Of a stretch of DNA of 64,000 nt, positions 36,444 through 45,554 are shown one piece after another; positions within the stretch are counted from its first letter, which is position 1, and the number at the start of each line of letters is the position of its first letter. Below the pieces are notes generated by a model. That model made no database searches. It was not told where the DNA came from and saw only the letters and a list, made by a program, of their open reading frames with translations. The position numbers and the translations under genes are program-made. Location of the stretch: NCBI RefSeq assembly GCF_036127095.1, contig NZ_CP108006.1:1736001-1800000 (forward strand), in the 5' to 3' direction. The DNA is from Streptomyces sp. NBC_00335. Its GTDB lineage: Bacteria; Actinomycetota; Actinomycetes; Streptomycetales; Streptomycetaceae.

Positions 36444-36914
36444 CTACTCCACCGGCAGGGCGTACCGGAGCTTCTGCTTGCCGGTCGCCCCGAGCCGGTC
36501 GTAGAAGCGGATCGCGCCCTCGTTCCAGTCGGGCGTCTGCCACTCGACGCGGCCGAGGCCCAGCTCCCGGGCGAGTGCGGCCACCCCGTCCATCAGGGCG
36601 GCGCCGAGGCCGTGTCCGCGGGCCTCCTCGGCCAGGTAGAGGCAGTCCATGTGGAGGTAGTGGCCCGCGTCCCAGAAGGAGAACTCGGCCGAGCAGGCGG
36701 CGTACCCGGCGATCTCGCCCCGCGGGGTCTCGGCCAGCAGCACCCACAGCCGGGCCCCGTCGGCGAACAGCTGCGCACCGAGGCGGCCGGCGAGACCTGC
36801 CGGGCGGGGCGCGGACCTCTCGTACACCATGTGCTCGCGCATGAGCTCGACCAGACGGGGCAGGTCATCGGGGCGCGCGGGCCGTACGACGGGGGCAGCG
36901 GGCATCTGTTCCAT
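36444..36914 (-). CDS. GNAT family N-acetyltransferase
   Basis: A 156-residue acetyltransferase. The N-terminal strand PVVRPARPDDLPRLVELMREH and acetyl-CoA loop LYLAEEARGHGLGAALMDGVAALAREL are standard GNAT, and WNEGAIRFYDRLGATGKQKLRYAL closes the fold. It resembles diamine/spermidine acetyltransferase-like members, but the substrate is not certain. ATG 36914 follows AGGA at suitable spacing; ATGs at 36923 and 36941 are alternatives. Confidence 0.82.
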   Translation of the reverse strand: MEQMPAAPVVRPARPDDLPRLVELMREHMVYERSAPRPAGLAGRLGAQLFADGARLWVLLAETPRGEIAGYAACSAEFSFWDAGHYLHMDCLYLAEEARGHGLGAALMDGVAALARELGLGRVEWQTPDWNEGAIRFYDRLGATGKQKLRYALPVE

Positions 36915-36988
36915 GAGTGACATCCTGCGCGCGGCCCGCATCCACCGGGCAACCGGGGCACGGGTGGGGGCGGCCCGCGCCCGGATCC

Positions 36989-37552
36989 TCAGCCGCCCGA
37001 CAGCCTGAAGCTCATCCGTCCGAAGCCGATCTGGTCCCCGTCCCGCACCACCGCCGAGCCCGTCACCCGGTGCCCGTTCACCGTGGTGCCGTTCGTCGAG
37101 CCGAGGTCCCGCACCACCCAGACCCCGTCCCGGATGCCCAGTTCCGCGTGGGCCCGCGACACGGTCTCGTGGCTCAGGCGCAGCCCGTTGCCCGGGTCGC
37201 GGCCGATCCGCAGCGGTCCGGCGTTCGGGTGCGGCAGGAGCAGCGTGGGCAGCTTCTCCACCGCCCAGGCCCGCCGTACGCCCACGGACACCGCCGAGAC
37301 CCGCCCCACCCAGCCGAACAGCCGGCGGGTCCACGGGCTCTCCGCGCCCTCCCGGCCCTCCAGGTCCGCGGTGAGCGCGGCGAGGTCCTCGGAGCGGCGG
37401 GCGACGAGGGCGAGTTCCATGCGGCGCAGGAAGGTGTCGTGCGACAGCTTGCCGACGGCGGCGCCCTCCCTGAGCTGGCCCAGAGCGCGGTCGCGCTCGG
37501 CATCGGAGAGCCGCGGAGCGGGGAAGGCGGAGAACTCGAAACTCGACGTCAC
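36989..37552 (-). CDS. DUF1707 and FHA domain protein
   Basis: A 187-residue protein (GTG start). The N-terminal DUF1707 domain (PAPRLSDAERDRALGQLREGAAVGKLSHDTFLRRMELALVAR) is a short actinobacterial domain often placed on membrane or signalling proteins. The C-terminal half is an FHA domain with GRDPGNGLRLSHETVSRAHAEL and LGSTNGTTVNG, which binds phosphothreonine peptides. It probably reads out a Ser/Thr kinase signal; no kinase gene is in the window. It is divergent from treZ. Confidence 0.88.
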   Translation of the reverse strand: MTSSFEFSAFPAPRLSDAERDRALGQLREGAAVGKLSHDTFLRRMELALVARRSEDLAALTADLEGREGAESPWTRRLFGWVGRVSAVSVGVRRAWAVEKLPTLLLPHPNAGPLRIGRDPGNGLRLSHETVSRAHAELGIRDGVWVVRDLGSTNGTTVNGHRVTGSAVVRDGDQIGFGRMSFRLSGG

Positions 37553-37664
37553 CAGGTGATTGTCGGCCTGTCGGGGGCAGAGTGTCCAGAACTCCCGCGC
37601 ACGGCCGGGGATGATGGCCCGGACACGCAGGTTGGGGTACCGCCGCGAGACGAGGGGACCGTCC

Positions 37665-39503
37665 GTGCAGTTCGAGGTGTGGGCACCGCTGACAGACCGG
37701 GTCGCACTGCGGCTCGACGGGGCCGCGTACGCGATGGAGCGCGATCCGGAGCGGCCCGGCTGGTGGGTCGTGGAGGCCGGGGCACGGGACGGATCCCACT
37801 ACGGCTTCCAGCTGGGAGGCGTTGCGGAGGTCCGCGTTCCCGGGGACGATCCGCGCGACCCGGTCCATCCCGGGCAGCACGCGGAGCATCCGGACCACAC
37901 TCGCCTCGGACCCCCCGTACGCCCCGATCCGCGCGGCCGGCGCCTGCCGCAGGGCCCCGACGGGCTCTCGGCCGTGGTCGACTTCGCCGCCCTCACCCCC
38001 GCCGAGCCGGCCCCCTCACCCCGGGTGCCGCTGCAGGACGCCGTCCTGTACGAGCTGCACATCGGCACCTTCACCCCCGAGGGCACCTTCGACTCGGCCG
38101 CCGCCCGCCTCGGCCACCTCGTCGCCCTCGGCGTCACCCACGTCGAGCTGATGCCGGTGTGCTCCTTCCCCGGGCGGCACGGCTGGGGGTACGACGGGGT
38201 CGCGCCCTGGGCGGTGCACGAGCCGTACGGGGGCCCGGCCGGGCTGGTCCGGTTCGTGGAGGCCGCGCACGCCGCCGGCCTCGGCGTGGTGCTCGACGTG
38301 GTCCACAACCACCTCGGCCCCTCCGGCAACCACCTACCCGCCTTCGGCCCGTACTTCACCGAGACCCACCACACCCCCTGGGGCGCGGCGGTGAACCTGG
38401 ACGCGCCCGGCTCCGACGAGGTGCGCGCGTACCTGCTGGGCAGCGCCCTGGCCTGGCTGCGCGACTACCGGATCGACGGGCTGCGGCTGGACGCGGTGCA
38501 CGCGCTCGCCGACGACCGGGCGCTGACCTTCCTGGAGGAGCTGTCCGCGGCGGTGGACGAGCTGGCCGCCGAGACGGGCCGGCCGCTGTTCCTGATCGCG
38601 GAGTCGGACCGCTGCGATCCCCGCACCACGAACCCGCGCTCCGCCGGGGGCCTGGGCCTGCACGCGCAGTGGAACGACGACTTCCACCACGCCCTGCACT
38701 GTGCGCTGACCGGCGAGTCCCAGGCGTACTACGCGGACTTCGCCGAGGCCCCGATCGGGGCCCTCGCCAAGACCATGACCCGGGCCTTCTTCCACGACGG
38801 GACCTGGTCCTCCTTCCGGGGCCGCCACCACGGCCGCGCGGTGGACCGGGGCCGCACCCCGGCGCACCGCTTCCTCGGCTACACCCAGACCCACGACCAG
38901 ATCGGCAACCGCGCGCTGGGCGACCGGCTCGCGGCCTCCCTGTCCCCCGGGCTGCTGGCGTGCGCGGCGACGGTGGCGCTGACCGGGCCGTTCGTGCCGA
39001 TGCTGTTCATGGGCGAGGAGTGGGGCGCCGGCACGCCGTGGCAGTACTTCACCGACCATCCCGACGAGGAGCTCGCCGAGGCCGTACGGGCGGGCCGGCG
39101 GCGGGAGTTCGCGGAGCACGGCTGGAAGGCGGAGGAGATCCCCGCCCCCCAGGATCCGGCGACCCGGGACCGCTCCTGCCTGGACTGGGCCGAGCCGGGC
39201 CGGGAGTCGCACGCCCGCCTGCTGGACTGGTACCGCGCCCTGATCACGCTCCGCCGGACCCACGCCGACCTGCGCGATCCCGATCTGGCGGCGCTGCGGA
39301 TCGCCCATGACGAGGAGCGCCGCTGGCTGACGTTCCGCCGGGGCGACGTCCGCGTGGTGGTGAACCTCTCCGGGGAGCCGGTCACCGTCGCGCTCGGCCG
39401 CAACGGGGTCCGGGTGCTGGCCGCTTGGCTCCCCGTCGAGCATCCGGACGCCGACGGGCGGGTCCACGTACCGGCCGAGTCGGCGGTGGTGCTGGGCCCG
39501 TAA
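37665..39503 (+). CDS. treZ: Malto-oligosyltrehalose trehalohydrolase
   Basis: A 612-residue GH13 enzyme that hydrolyses maltooligosyl-trehalose to trehalose. It starts with the typical QFEVWAPLTDRVALRLDG (GTG 37665, GAGGGG upstream). Catalytic regions are VVLDVVHNHLGPSGN, DGLRLDAVHAL (Asp), LIAESDRCDPRTT (Glu) and YTQTHDQIGNRALGD. Between LGG and VRPDPRG (bases 37821-37916) there are about 32 extra residues, rich in Pro/His/Asp, compared with the usual short linker; codon use there is atypical. It completes the GlgX-TreY-TreZ route from glycogen. Confidence 0.93.
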   Translation: MQFEVWAPLTDRVALRLDGAAYAMERDPERPGWWVVEAGARDGSHYGFQLGGVAEVRVPGDDPRDPVHPGQHAEHPDHTRLGPPVRPDPRGRRLPQGPDGLSAVVDFAALTPAEPAPSPRVPLQDAVLYELHIGTFTPEGTFDSAAARLGHLVALGVTHVELMPVCSFPGRHGWGYDGVAPWAVHEPYGGPAGLVRFVEAAHAAGLGVVLDVVHNHLGPSGNHLPAFGPYFTETHHTPWGAAVNLDAPGSDEVRAYLLGSALAWLRDYRIDGLRLDAVHALADDRALTFLEELSAAVDELAAETGRPLFLIAESDRCDPRTTNPRSAGGLGLHAQWNDDFHHALHCALTGESQAYYADFAEAPIGALAKTMTRAFFHDGTWSSFRGRHHGRAVDRGRTPAHRFLGYTQTHDQIGNRALGDRLAASLSPGLLACAATVALTGPFVPMLFMGEEWGAGTPWQYFTDHPDEELAEAVRAGRRREFAEHGWKAEEIPAPQDPATRDRSCLDWAEPGRESHARLLDWYRALITLRRTHADLRDPDLAALRIAHDEERRWLTFRRGDVRVVVNLSGEPVTVALGRNGVRVLAAWLPVEHPDADGRVHVPAESAVVLGP

Positions 39504-39546
39504 ACCCGGTCGCGGCGGGGCGGGACCGTCTGATGGGGTGGGCCCC

Positions 39547-40317
39547 ATGAAGATCGATTCCTCCGCGAGCGGTCGCGGACACACGGCCAAGTACGACCGG
39601 ATCGGGGTGGGGTACCGGGAGATCCGGCGGCCCGACCCGCGGCTCGCCTCGCTGATCGCGGGCGCCCTGGGGGACGCCCGGACGGTGGTCAACGTCGGGG
39701 CGGGCGCCGGTTCGTACGAACCGGAGGACCGCGAGGTGACCGCCGTGGACCCCTCCCAGGTCATGCTCGACCAGCACCCGGGGACCCGCAAGATCAAGGC
39801 CGGGGCGGAGGAACTCCCCTTCGAGGACGGGCAGTTCGACGCGGCGATGGCGGTGATGACCGTCCACCACTGGCCGGATCCCGCGCGCGGGCTGGCGGAG
39901 CTGCGGCGGGTCTCCCGGCGCCAGGCCGTCTTCACCTGGGATCCGGAGCACAGCACGGAGCTGTGGTTCTTCGAGGAGTACCTGCCGGAGATCGGGGAGC
40001 GGGAGCGCTCCACCTTCGTCCCGCTGTCCGTGGTGACCGGGGCGCTGGACGCGCACACCGTGGTGCCCTTCCCCGTCCCGCACGATTTCACCGACGGGTT
40101 CCGGGCCGCCTTCTGGCGCCGGCCCGAGTCCTACCTCGACCCGGCCGTACGGGCCGCCAGCTCCACCTTCGCGAGCCTGCCGGCCTCCGTGGTGGAACCG
40201 GCGGTCGAACGGCTGCGCGAGGACCTGCGGTCGGGGGCGTGGCAGCGCCGCCACGCCGGCCTGCTGGAGCGGGAGAGCGTCGACTACGGCTACCGCCTGG
40301 TCCTCGCCGGGGCCTGA
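39547..40317 (+). CDS. Class I SAM-dependent methyltransferase
   Basis: A 256-residue methyltransferase. The SAM-binding sequence is VVNVGAGAGSYEPEDREVTAVDPSQ, followed by ELPFEDGQFDAAMAVMTVHHWPDPARGLAELRRV, as in UbiE/type-11 enzymes. The substrate is unknown. ATG 39547 was preferred to 39538; both lie just after treZ (43 bases), so it may be cotranscribed with it. Confidence 0.85.
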   Translation: MKIDSSASGRGHTAKYDRIGVGYREIRRPDPRLASLIAGALGDARTVVNVGAGAGSYEPEDREVTAVDPSQVMLDQHPGTRKIKAGAEELPFEDGQFDAAMAVMTVHHWPDPARGLAELRRVSRRQAVFTWDPEHSTELWFFEEYLPEIGERERSTFVPLSVVTGALDAHTVVPFPVPHDFTDGFRAAFWRRPESYLDPAVRAASSTFASLPASVVEPAVERLREDLRSGAWQRRHAGLLERESVDYGYRLVLAGA

Positions 40318-40327
40318 GCCCCGGCGA

Positions 40328-40347
40328 GGCGGCGCCCTCCCGCCGCC
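40328..40347. terminator. GC-rich hairpin between convergent genes
   Basis: GGCGGCG-CCCTCC-CGCCGCC, a perfect 7-base stem lying between the ends of the methyltransferase and peptidase genes. There is no T-tract; a two-way terminator role is inferred from position. Confidence 0.4.
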
Positions 40348-40353
40348 GGCCGT

Positions 40354-41475
40354 CTACTCCACGACGGCCAGCTCGCGGGAGGCGTTGTTGAAGCTGCGGC
40401 AGCCGTTCTCGGTGACCGTGATGATGTCCTCGATGCGGACCCCGAACCGGCCCGGAAGGTAGATCCCCGGCTCCACCGAGAAGCACATGCCGGGGACGAG
40501 GGGCTGCTCCTCCCCCTCCACCATGTACGGCGGCTCGTGCGTGGTGACCCCGATGCCGTGGCCCGTGCGGTGGATGAACTGCTCGCCGTAGCCGAACTCC
40601 GTGATCACCGCGCGGGCCGCCCGGTCCACGTCCTGGCAGGCGGCCCCCGGCCGGGCCGCCGCCACGCCCGCCAACTGGGCCTCGCGGACGATGTCGTGGA
40701 CGCGCTGCTCCTCTTCCGTGGGCTCGCCGACGTGGACGGTACGGGAGATGTCGGATCCGTAACCGTGCTTGAGGCCGCCGAAGTCGAGGACCACCATGTC
40801 CCCGTGCTCGATGACCCGGTCACCGGCCTCGTGGTGCGGGTTGGCGCCGTTCGGACCGGATCCGACGACGGTGAAGTCCACCTGGGAGTGGCCGTGCACG
40901 CGCAGCAGCGCGGCCAGGTCGGCGGCGACGTCGCTCTCGCGGCGCCCGGCGAAGGGGACGTGGAGGATCTGGGCGTACGCGGCGTCCGCCGCCTCGCCGG
41001 CCGCCGCGAGCCGGGCCAGCTCGCGCTCGTCCTTGACCGCGCGCAGCATCGGCAGCGCATCGCTCAGCGAGACGTACGAGGTCGTCGGCAACTCCCTTTG
41101 CAGTCCCAGCAGATGCAGCGCCCAGGCGTTGTCGCTGACCCCGAAGCGGCCTGCCACGTCCAGCAGCGGGGAGGTGACGGCGTACGGGTTCTTCCCGTCG
41201 GCCCAGTCCCGCAGGGTCAGCGCGCCCGCGCCGGGGGACTTCGCCGCGTCGGGGGCTTCCAGCGCGGGGACGACGAGAACGGGGTCCTGCCCGGCGGCGA
41301 GGACGAGCAGGGTCATCCGCTCGGTGTCGACGGGCCGGTATCCGGTGAGGTGGGCCAGGTCGGGCCCGGGGGCGACCAGCAGGCCGGCCAGCCCCGCGTC
41401 GGCGGCGGCCTGCGCGGCGGCGGCCATCCGGGCGGCGTAGTCGGCGGCCGTGAAGGGATCGAAGTCGTGGTCCAT
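40354..41475 (-). CDS. M24 family Xaa-Pro aminopeptidase
   Basis: A 373-residue metallopeptidase of the M24 (pita-bread) fold. An N-terminal creatinase-like domain occupies the first 130 residues. All five metal ligands are visible: VVLDFGG, GYGSDISRTVH, HRTGHGIG, SVEPGIYLPG and VRIEDIITVT. It removes N-terminal residues before proline or a related dipeptide. The start ATG 41475 is well placed relative to the family. Confidence 0.9.
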   Translation of the reverse strand: MDHDFDPFTAADYAARMAAAAQAAADAGLAGLLVAPGPDLAHLTGYRPVDTERMTLLVLAAGQDPVLVVPALEAPDAAKSPGAGALTLRDWADGKNPYAVTSPLLDVAGRFGVSDNAWALHLLGLQRELPTTSYVSLSDALPMLRAVKDERELARLAAAGEAADAAYAQILHVPFAGRRESDVAADLAALLRVHGHSQVDFTVVGSGPNGANPHHEAGDRVIEHGDMVVLDFGGLKHGYGSDISRTVHVGEPTEEEQRVHDIVREAQLAGVAAARPGAACQDVDRAARAVITEFGYGEQFIHRTGHGIGVTTHEPPYMVEGEEQPLVPGMCFSVEPGIYLPGRFGVRIEDIITVTENGCRSFNNASRELAVVE

Positions 41476-41526
41476 GCCGCGATCCTCCCGCGCCCCACCC
41501 CCGCCCGGCAGGGGGCCGCGCCGATC

Positions 41527-41670
41527 AGCCGGGGGGGCTGGATCTTGCCGCGCAGCGGTACAACCAGCCCGCCCGGTATTGGAGGGCACGGGCGGGCAGC
41601 GCACGTACGGGTCCGGGCGCAGCCCGGGGAACGGTGGAAGGGCGGGTGGGGGACGGCCCCGCAGGGCAGC
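41527..41670. repeat. Dispersed palindromic intergenic repeat, copy D (degenerate)
   Basis: A worn copy with GGGCTGGATCTTGCC and GGTCCGGGCGCAGCCCGGGGAACGGTGGAAGGGCGGGTGGGGG in the same order as in the other copies. The GGCGTTTGAGG core is replaced by GGTATTGGAGG. It lies between two genes on the minus strand. Confidence 0.55.
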
Positions 41671-41685
41671 GCACACGGCTGCGCG

Positions 41686-42843
41686 TCACGCCGGGGTCAG
41701 CACCCGCAGCGCCCACTCCAGCGGCCCCCGCCGCAGCTCCGTACCGCGCAGGAAGTGGCCCCAGGCCAGGCAGCCGAGCATCGCGGCGCCCGAGAAGCCG
41801 GCCAGCGCCTCCCACCCGCTCCAGCCCCGCAGGAACACCGCCAGCACGAGCGCGTGCACCACGTACACCGTGAGGGCCATCGCCCCGACGGCTGCGAGCG
41901 GCCGCAGGAGCCGCGTCGCCGCCCGGCCCGCGCCGTGCGCGGCCAGGGCGAGCAGGCCTATGAGGGCCGCCCCGACCCCGGAGTTGCCGAGGGTCTCCAG
42001 AGGGGTCTGGCTGTAGGGGCCGGCCACCAGCAGCCAGTGCCAGGAGGTGCTGGGGATCGCCCCGAACTGCTCGCCCAGCACCGCCGCGACCGGGTCGGGC
42101 GCCGTCACCGCCCAGGGGTGCTCCCGCGCTATGGCCTCCAGCAGCGGCCCGCGCCGCCCGCCGGGTCCCAGCGCGAGCCAGGAGGCGCCGTACCCGGCGG
42201 CGGCGGCCGCCGCCCCGAAGCCGGTCAGCAGCCGCAGCGACCGCCCGCTGCGCAGGTCGGCGAGGCGGCCGAGGGCCATGCCCACCAGGATGTACGGGAA
42301 GTAGGTGAGCAGCGGGTACGCGCCCGAGAGCAGCAGGTCCCGCAGCATCCCCCCGGCCCCCTCCCAGCTCGCCAGGTCGGCGGGGACCGGTGTGGCCCCG
42401 CGCCCGCCGGTGCGCAGCCCGAGGGCCGGACCCAGGGCGTACGAGAGGACCGGGCCCAGCGCCACCGAGGCGCCGGCGACGACCGCCAGGGTGCGGGTGC
42501 GCAGCCGGGTGAAGGGTTCGGCGGCCAGGAAGTAGGCGGCGTAGAAGGCCAGGATCACGAGGATGCCGGGCGAGAGCGCGGCGAGGCACAGGCCGAGCGC
42601 GGCGAGGATCGCGCAGCGGGTCAGGGTGGCCCGCAGGGGCGGCGGTCCGGCGGCGCGGGCGCGGGCGAGCGCGAGGGAGAAGCCGGCGATGAGGGTGAAG
42701 ACGGCGGGCGCCCGTCCGTCGGCGGCCACGAGCAGCCAGCCGGGGCCCTCGGGCGTGGGCGGCGGGCCGACGTGCACGGCGAACATGCCGAGGACGGCGA
42801 TGCCGCGGGCGGCGTCCAGGCCGGTGAGTCGGTTGGGTCCCAT
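41686..42843 (-). CDS. DUF418/heparan-alpha-glucosaminide acetyltransferase-like membrane protein
   Basis: A 385-residue integral membrane protein with about ten hydrophobic segments. The N-terminal RLTGLDAARGIAVLGMFAVHV and the AGFSLALARARA loop are typical of the DUF1624/DUF418 superfamily, thought to move acyl groups across the membrane. The actual acceptor is unknown. ATG 42843 starts the conserved part. tRNA-His lies 165 bases upstream on the opposite strand. Confidence 0.75.
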   Translation of the reverse strand: MGPNRLTGLDAARGIAVLGMFAVHVGPPPTPEGPGWLLVAADGRAPAVFTLIAGFSLALARARAAGPPPLRATLTRCAILAALGLCLAALSPGILVILAFYAAYFLAAEPFTRLRTRTLAVVAGASVALGPVLSYALGPALGLRTGGRGATPVPADLASWEGAGGMLRDLLLSGAYPLLTYFPYILVGMALGRLADLRSGRSLRLLTGFGAAAAAAGYGASWLALGPGGRRGPLLEAIAREHPWAVTAPDPVAAVLGEQFGAIPSTSWHWLLVAGPYSQTPLETLGNSGVGAALIGLLALAAHGAGRAATRLLRPLAAVGAMALTVYVVHALVLAVFLRGWSGWEALAGFSGAAMLGCLAWGHFLRGTELRRGPLEWALRVLTPA

Positions 42844-43007
42844 ACGGATAGTGATGACGATCCGGGGCGCGGGGTTGCCTGCGCCCCGCCCGGAGCGGGG
42901 CCCCTGGTTGCCGGTCCTCCGGTCCGCCGGAAAAGGCGTCGCGGGAGCACCCCGCTGATCAGCTATGCTGTGCTTGCACATCGAACGGGTGGTCCGCCGC
43001 CCTTCGT

Positions 43008-43081
43008 GGTGGGTGTAGCTCAGTTGGTAGAGCACCTGGTTGTGGTCCAGGTGGCCGCGGGTTCAAGTCCCGTCACTCACC
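43008..43081 (+). tRNA. tRNA-His (GTG anticodon)
   Basis: A full cloverleaf is present. The acceptor stem GTGGGTG (43009-43015) pairs with CACTCAC (43074-43080), and an extra G at 43008 faces C at 43081, the histidine-specific G-1. The D arm reads AGCTCAGTTGGTAGAGCA; the anticodon stem CCTGG/CCAGG encloses TTGTGGT with anticodon GTG at 43042-43044; the T arm includes GGTTCAAGTCC. CCA is not encoded. Confidence 0.95.
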
Positions 43082-43089
43082 CTGTTGAT

Positions 43090-43134
43090 CCCGTGGGGGT
43101 TACGAGTTTTCCTCGTAGCCCCCACGGGTTTTTT
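43090..43134 (+). terminator. Strong intrinsic terminator after tRNA-His
   Basis: A 17-base stem (43090-43106 with 43112-43128, one T-G wobble) with loop TTTTC, followed by TTTTTT. It is the clearest rho-independent terminator in the window and ends 8-50 bases after the tRNA. Confidence 0.92.
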
Positions 43135-43206
43135 CGTTCCCCCTGCGGGAGCGACGCGTCGCGACCGGCCGGGCCCGGCGGCCCGGGCCCTGGCAGGATC
43201 AACCGC

Positions 43207-44331
43207 ATGGAATGGGACATCGGGGGCACCCCGGCGCTGCTCCTCGCCGCCCTCGTCGCGGCCGCGGTGTTCGGGGCCGCCGTGTGGCTGTGGCCCCGGC
43301 TCGCGGGGTCCGGGGTGCGGCCGCTGCTGGGGCGGGCCGGACTCCAGCTCGCGATCACCCTGACGGCCGGGTCGGCGCTGCTGCTCGCGGTGAACTCCTC
43401 GTACGGTTTCTACGGCTCCTGGCGCGACCTGCTGTCCCTGCGCCGCGAGGACCCGGCGCCGGCGGGCGCGCGGGCCCCGGGGCGGGAGGCGCTGCTGGTG
43501 CGGGGGACCCGCTCCTGGCGGCACGCGGGCTCCGACGATCCGGCGGTGATCGGCCGGATCGAGGCGGTGACCGTGCTCGGGACGCGCAGCGGGCTGTCGG
43601 GGCAGGGCTACGTGTACCTGCCGCCGCAGTACGTGCACGCGTCGGCCGGGCGGCGGGCGGAGTTCCCGGTGGTGCTGGCGCTGAGCGGGTTCCCGAGCAC
43701 GCCGGGGGTGCTGATCGACCGGCTGCGGTATCCGCAGCTGGCGCTGGACGCGGTACGGGCGGGGCGGATGCGGCCGGCGGTGCTGGTCCTGATGACACCG
43801 ACGGTGGCGCCGCCCAGGGACACGCAGTGCGTGGACGTGCCGGGCGGGCCGCGGGCGGAGACCTTCTTCGCCCGGGACCTGCGGGCGGCGGTCTCCTCGT
43901 ACTACGGCCTCACCCGCGATGCCCGGGGGTGGGGCGTGATGGGCAATTCGGTGGGCGGCTACTGCGCGCTCAAGCTGGCCCTGCGCACGCCGGACGCCTA
44001 CCGGGCGGCGGCCGCGCTCTCGGCCCCGTACGCGGCGGCGCGGGACGCGGACACCGGTGACCTGTTCGGCGGGGACGCGGACCGCCGGCGGGAGAACGAC
44101 CTGCTGTGGCGGCTGCGGAGCCTTCCGCAGCCGCCGGTGTCCCTGCTGGTGACGAGCAGCCGCAAGGGCGAGCACCAGTACCCGCAGACGCTGGAGTTCA
44201 TCGACGCGGTACGGGCGCCCGCGCGGGTGTCCTCGATCCTCCTGGCGAGCGGCGGGCACAACTACGAGACGTGGGCCCGCGAGGCGCCGTCGGCCCTGGA
44301 GTGGCTGGTGGGACGGCTGAGCCCGCCCTGA
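43207..44331 (+). CDS. Membrane-anchored esterase (Ag85/esterase D-like alpha/beta hydrolase)
   Basis: A 374-residue protein. The first 75 residues form about two hydrophobic segments (LLLAALVAAAVFGAAVWLW and LAITLTAGSALLLAV), anchoring an extracellular domain. That domain has the esterase-family pattern GQGYVYLPPQY, the nucleophile in VMGNSVGGYCALKLA and the histidine in LASGGHNYETW. It may be a mycolyltransferase-like or general esterase; the substrate is unknown. ATG 43207 starts 126 bases after the tRNA-His gene. Confidence 0.8.
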   Translation: MEWDIGGTPALLLAALVAAAVFGAAVWLWPRLAGSGVRPLLGRAGLQLAITLTAGSALLLAVNSSYGFYGSWRDLLSLRREDPAPAGARAPGREALLVRGTRSWRHAGSDDPAVIGRIEAVTVLGTRSGLSGQGYVYLPPQYVHASAGRRAEFPVVLALSGFPSTPGVLIDRLRYPQLALDAVRAGRMRPAVLVLMTPTVAPPRDTQCVDVPGGPRAETFFARDLRAAVSSYYGLTRDARGWGVMGNSVGGYCALKLALRTPDAYRAAAALSAPYAAARDADTGDLFGGDADRRRENDLLWRLRSLPQPPVSLLVTSSRKGEHQYPQTLEFIDAVRAPARVSSILLASGGHNYETWAREAPSALEWLVGRLSPP

Positions 44332-44366
44332 CGCCGCGTCATGCCATGCCTCGCCGCGTCATGCCA

Positions 44367-45122
44367 TCACCCGCGCAGGAAGGCCTCCACCTCGGTGGCG
44401 AAGGCCACCGGGCTCTCGTGCGGCGGGTAGTGGCCCGCGCCGGGCAGGAGCCGGATGCGGCAGTTCGGGTACGAGACCTGCCAGGTGGCCCGCATGAAGT
44501 CGGCGGTGAGCGCGAGGTCGTACTCGCCGACGAGGACCAGCACCGGGACGGTGCTGCCCTTCACGGCGGCGGACAGGTCGAGCGGCTGCCAGCTCGCGAG
44601 GTACGCGGCGAAGGCCTCGGGCCGGGACACGGCGAGCGAGTGCGCGACCATCCGGTCCAGCCAGTACGGGCTCGCGCGGCGGCCGGTGACGATGTCGAGG
44701 ATGGCGCGGCGGTTCTCCGCGCCGGCGGCGGCCCCGTAGAAGAGCCCGTGGGTGGCGTCGTCCATCTCGTAGGGGCCGGCCGGGACCGGGTTGATGCCGA
44801 TCAGCTTCTCCACGCGCTCGGGGGCGCGCACCAGGACCTGCTGGATGGCCTTGCCGCCCATGGAGTGGCCGAGGAGGGAGAAGGTGTCCCAGCCGAGCTC
44901 GTCGGCGAGCGCGAGGACGTCGTCGGCGATCTCGGGGAGCGTGTAGCGGCCGGGGACGTCCCGGCGGTCGCCGTAGCCCCGGTAGTCGAGGAAGGCGTAC
45001 GAGAACTCCCCCGGGTCCAGGTGGTCCAGTACGGAGCCCCAGTTGGCGGAGGTGCCGAACCAGTCGTGCAGCACGATGACGCGGACGGGGCCGGTACCGA
45101 TCCTGCGGTGGGCGATGGCCAT
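44367..45122 (-). CDS. Alpha/beta hydrolase
   Basis: A 251-residue hydrolase of the serine esterase/haloperoxidase type. The oxyanion region VLHDWFGTSANW, nucleophile LGHSMGGKAIQ near residue 90, acid LVGEYDLALT and histidine PGAGHYPPHES are in the expected order. Its substrate is unknown. The stop lies in the second unit of a 20-base direct repeat (CGCCGCGTCATGCCAT at 44332-44347 and 44352-44367). Confidence 0.82.
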   Translation of the reverse strand: MAIAHRRIGTGPVRVIVLHDWFGTSANWGSVLDHLDPGEFSYAFLDYRGYGDRRDVPGRYTLPEIADDVLALADELGWDTFSLLGHSMGGKAIQQVLVRAPERVEKLIGINPVPAGPYEMDDATHGLFYGAAAGAENRRAILDIVTGRRASPYWLDRMVAHSLAVSRPEAFAAYLASWQPLDLSAAVKGSTVPVLVLVGEYDLALTADFMRATWQVSYPNCRIRLLPGAGHYPPHESPVAFATEVEAFLRG

Positions 45123-45215
45123 GCGTTCTCCCTCGGTGACGGGGGCGGAAAGAATTGCCGCCGTAGGTTCTGCCCACCGCGCCTACCATCACACCGTGCA
45201 GCCGATACTCCGCAG

Positions 45216-45554
45216 TCAGGCGACGGTGTACTCGGTGTCCCCGAAGTCGGCCACCACGCGCAGCCGCCCGCCGAGCGCCTCGACGTACGACCTGAGGGTC
45301 GCGACCTCCGTACGGTCGGTCTCGCCGTTCTCGATCGCGGAGACCCGCGGGGCTGAGACGCCCATGGTGTCGGCCACGTCCTTCTGGGTCAGCGCCTGCT
45401 CCTGGCGGATCTCCGCCAGCCGATAGGCCCGCACCTCCGCCATGAGCCGGTCCATGGCCGCCTGCTTCTCCGCCGGGGACCGCACCGGCAGCCCGGCGGC
45501 GGCCCGGCGCTCGCGCACCTGGCGCTTGGTCTCCTCCCAACCGACAGCGTTCAT
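45216..45554 (-). CDS. higA: HigA-type antitoxin (XRE helix-turn-helix)
   Basis: A 112-residue protein with an XRE helix-turn-helix, EQALTQKDVADTMGVSAPRVSAIENGETDRTEVATLRSYVEALGG. It is the second gene of a toxin-antitoxin pair: its start overlaps the toxin stop by four bases, the toxin-first order typical of HigBA. It should neutralise the toxin and repress the operon through the palindrome at 45938-45955. Confidence 0.85.
   Translation of the reverse strand: MNAVGWEETKRQVRERRAAAGLPVRSPAEKQAAMDRLMAEVRAYRLAEIRQEQALTQKDVADTMGVSAPRVSAIENGETDRTEVATLRSYVEALGGRLRVVADFGDTEYTVA

Noticed and set aside
43008..43134. tRNA-His as an attachment site for an integrated element
   Set aside because: The tRNA is followed at once by its own terminator and an ordinary gene; no integrase or duplicated tRNA end was found.
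40537..43206. Long plus-strand frame running through the peptidase, membrane protein and tRNA-His into the esterase
   Set aside because: It reads antisense through well-supported genes and through the tRNA; the real gene begins at ATG 43207.
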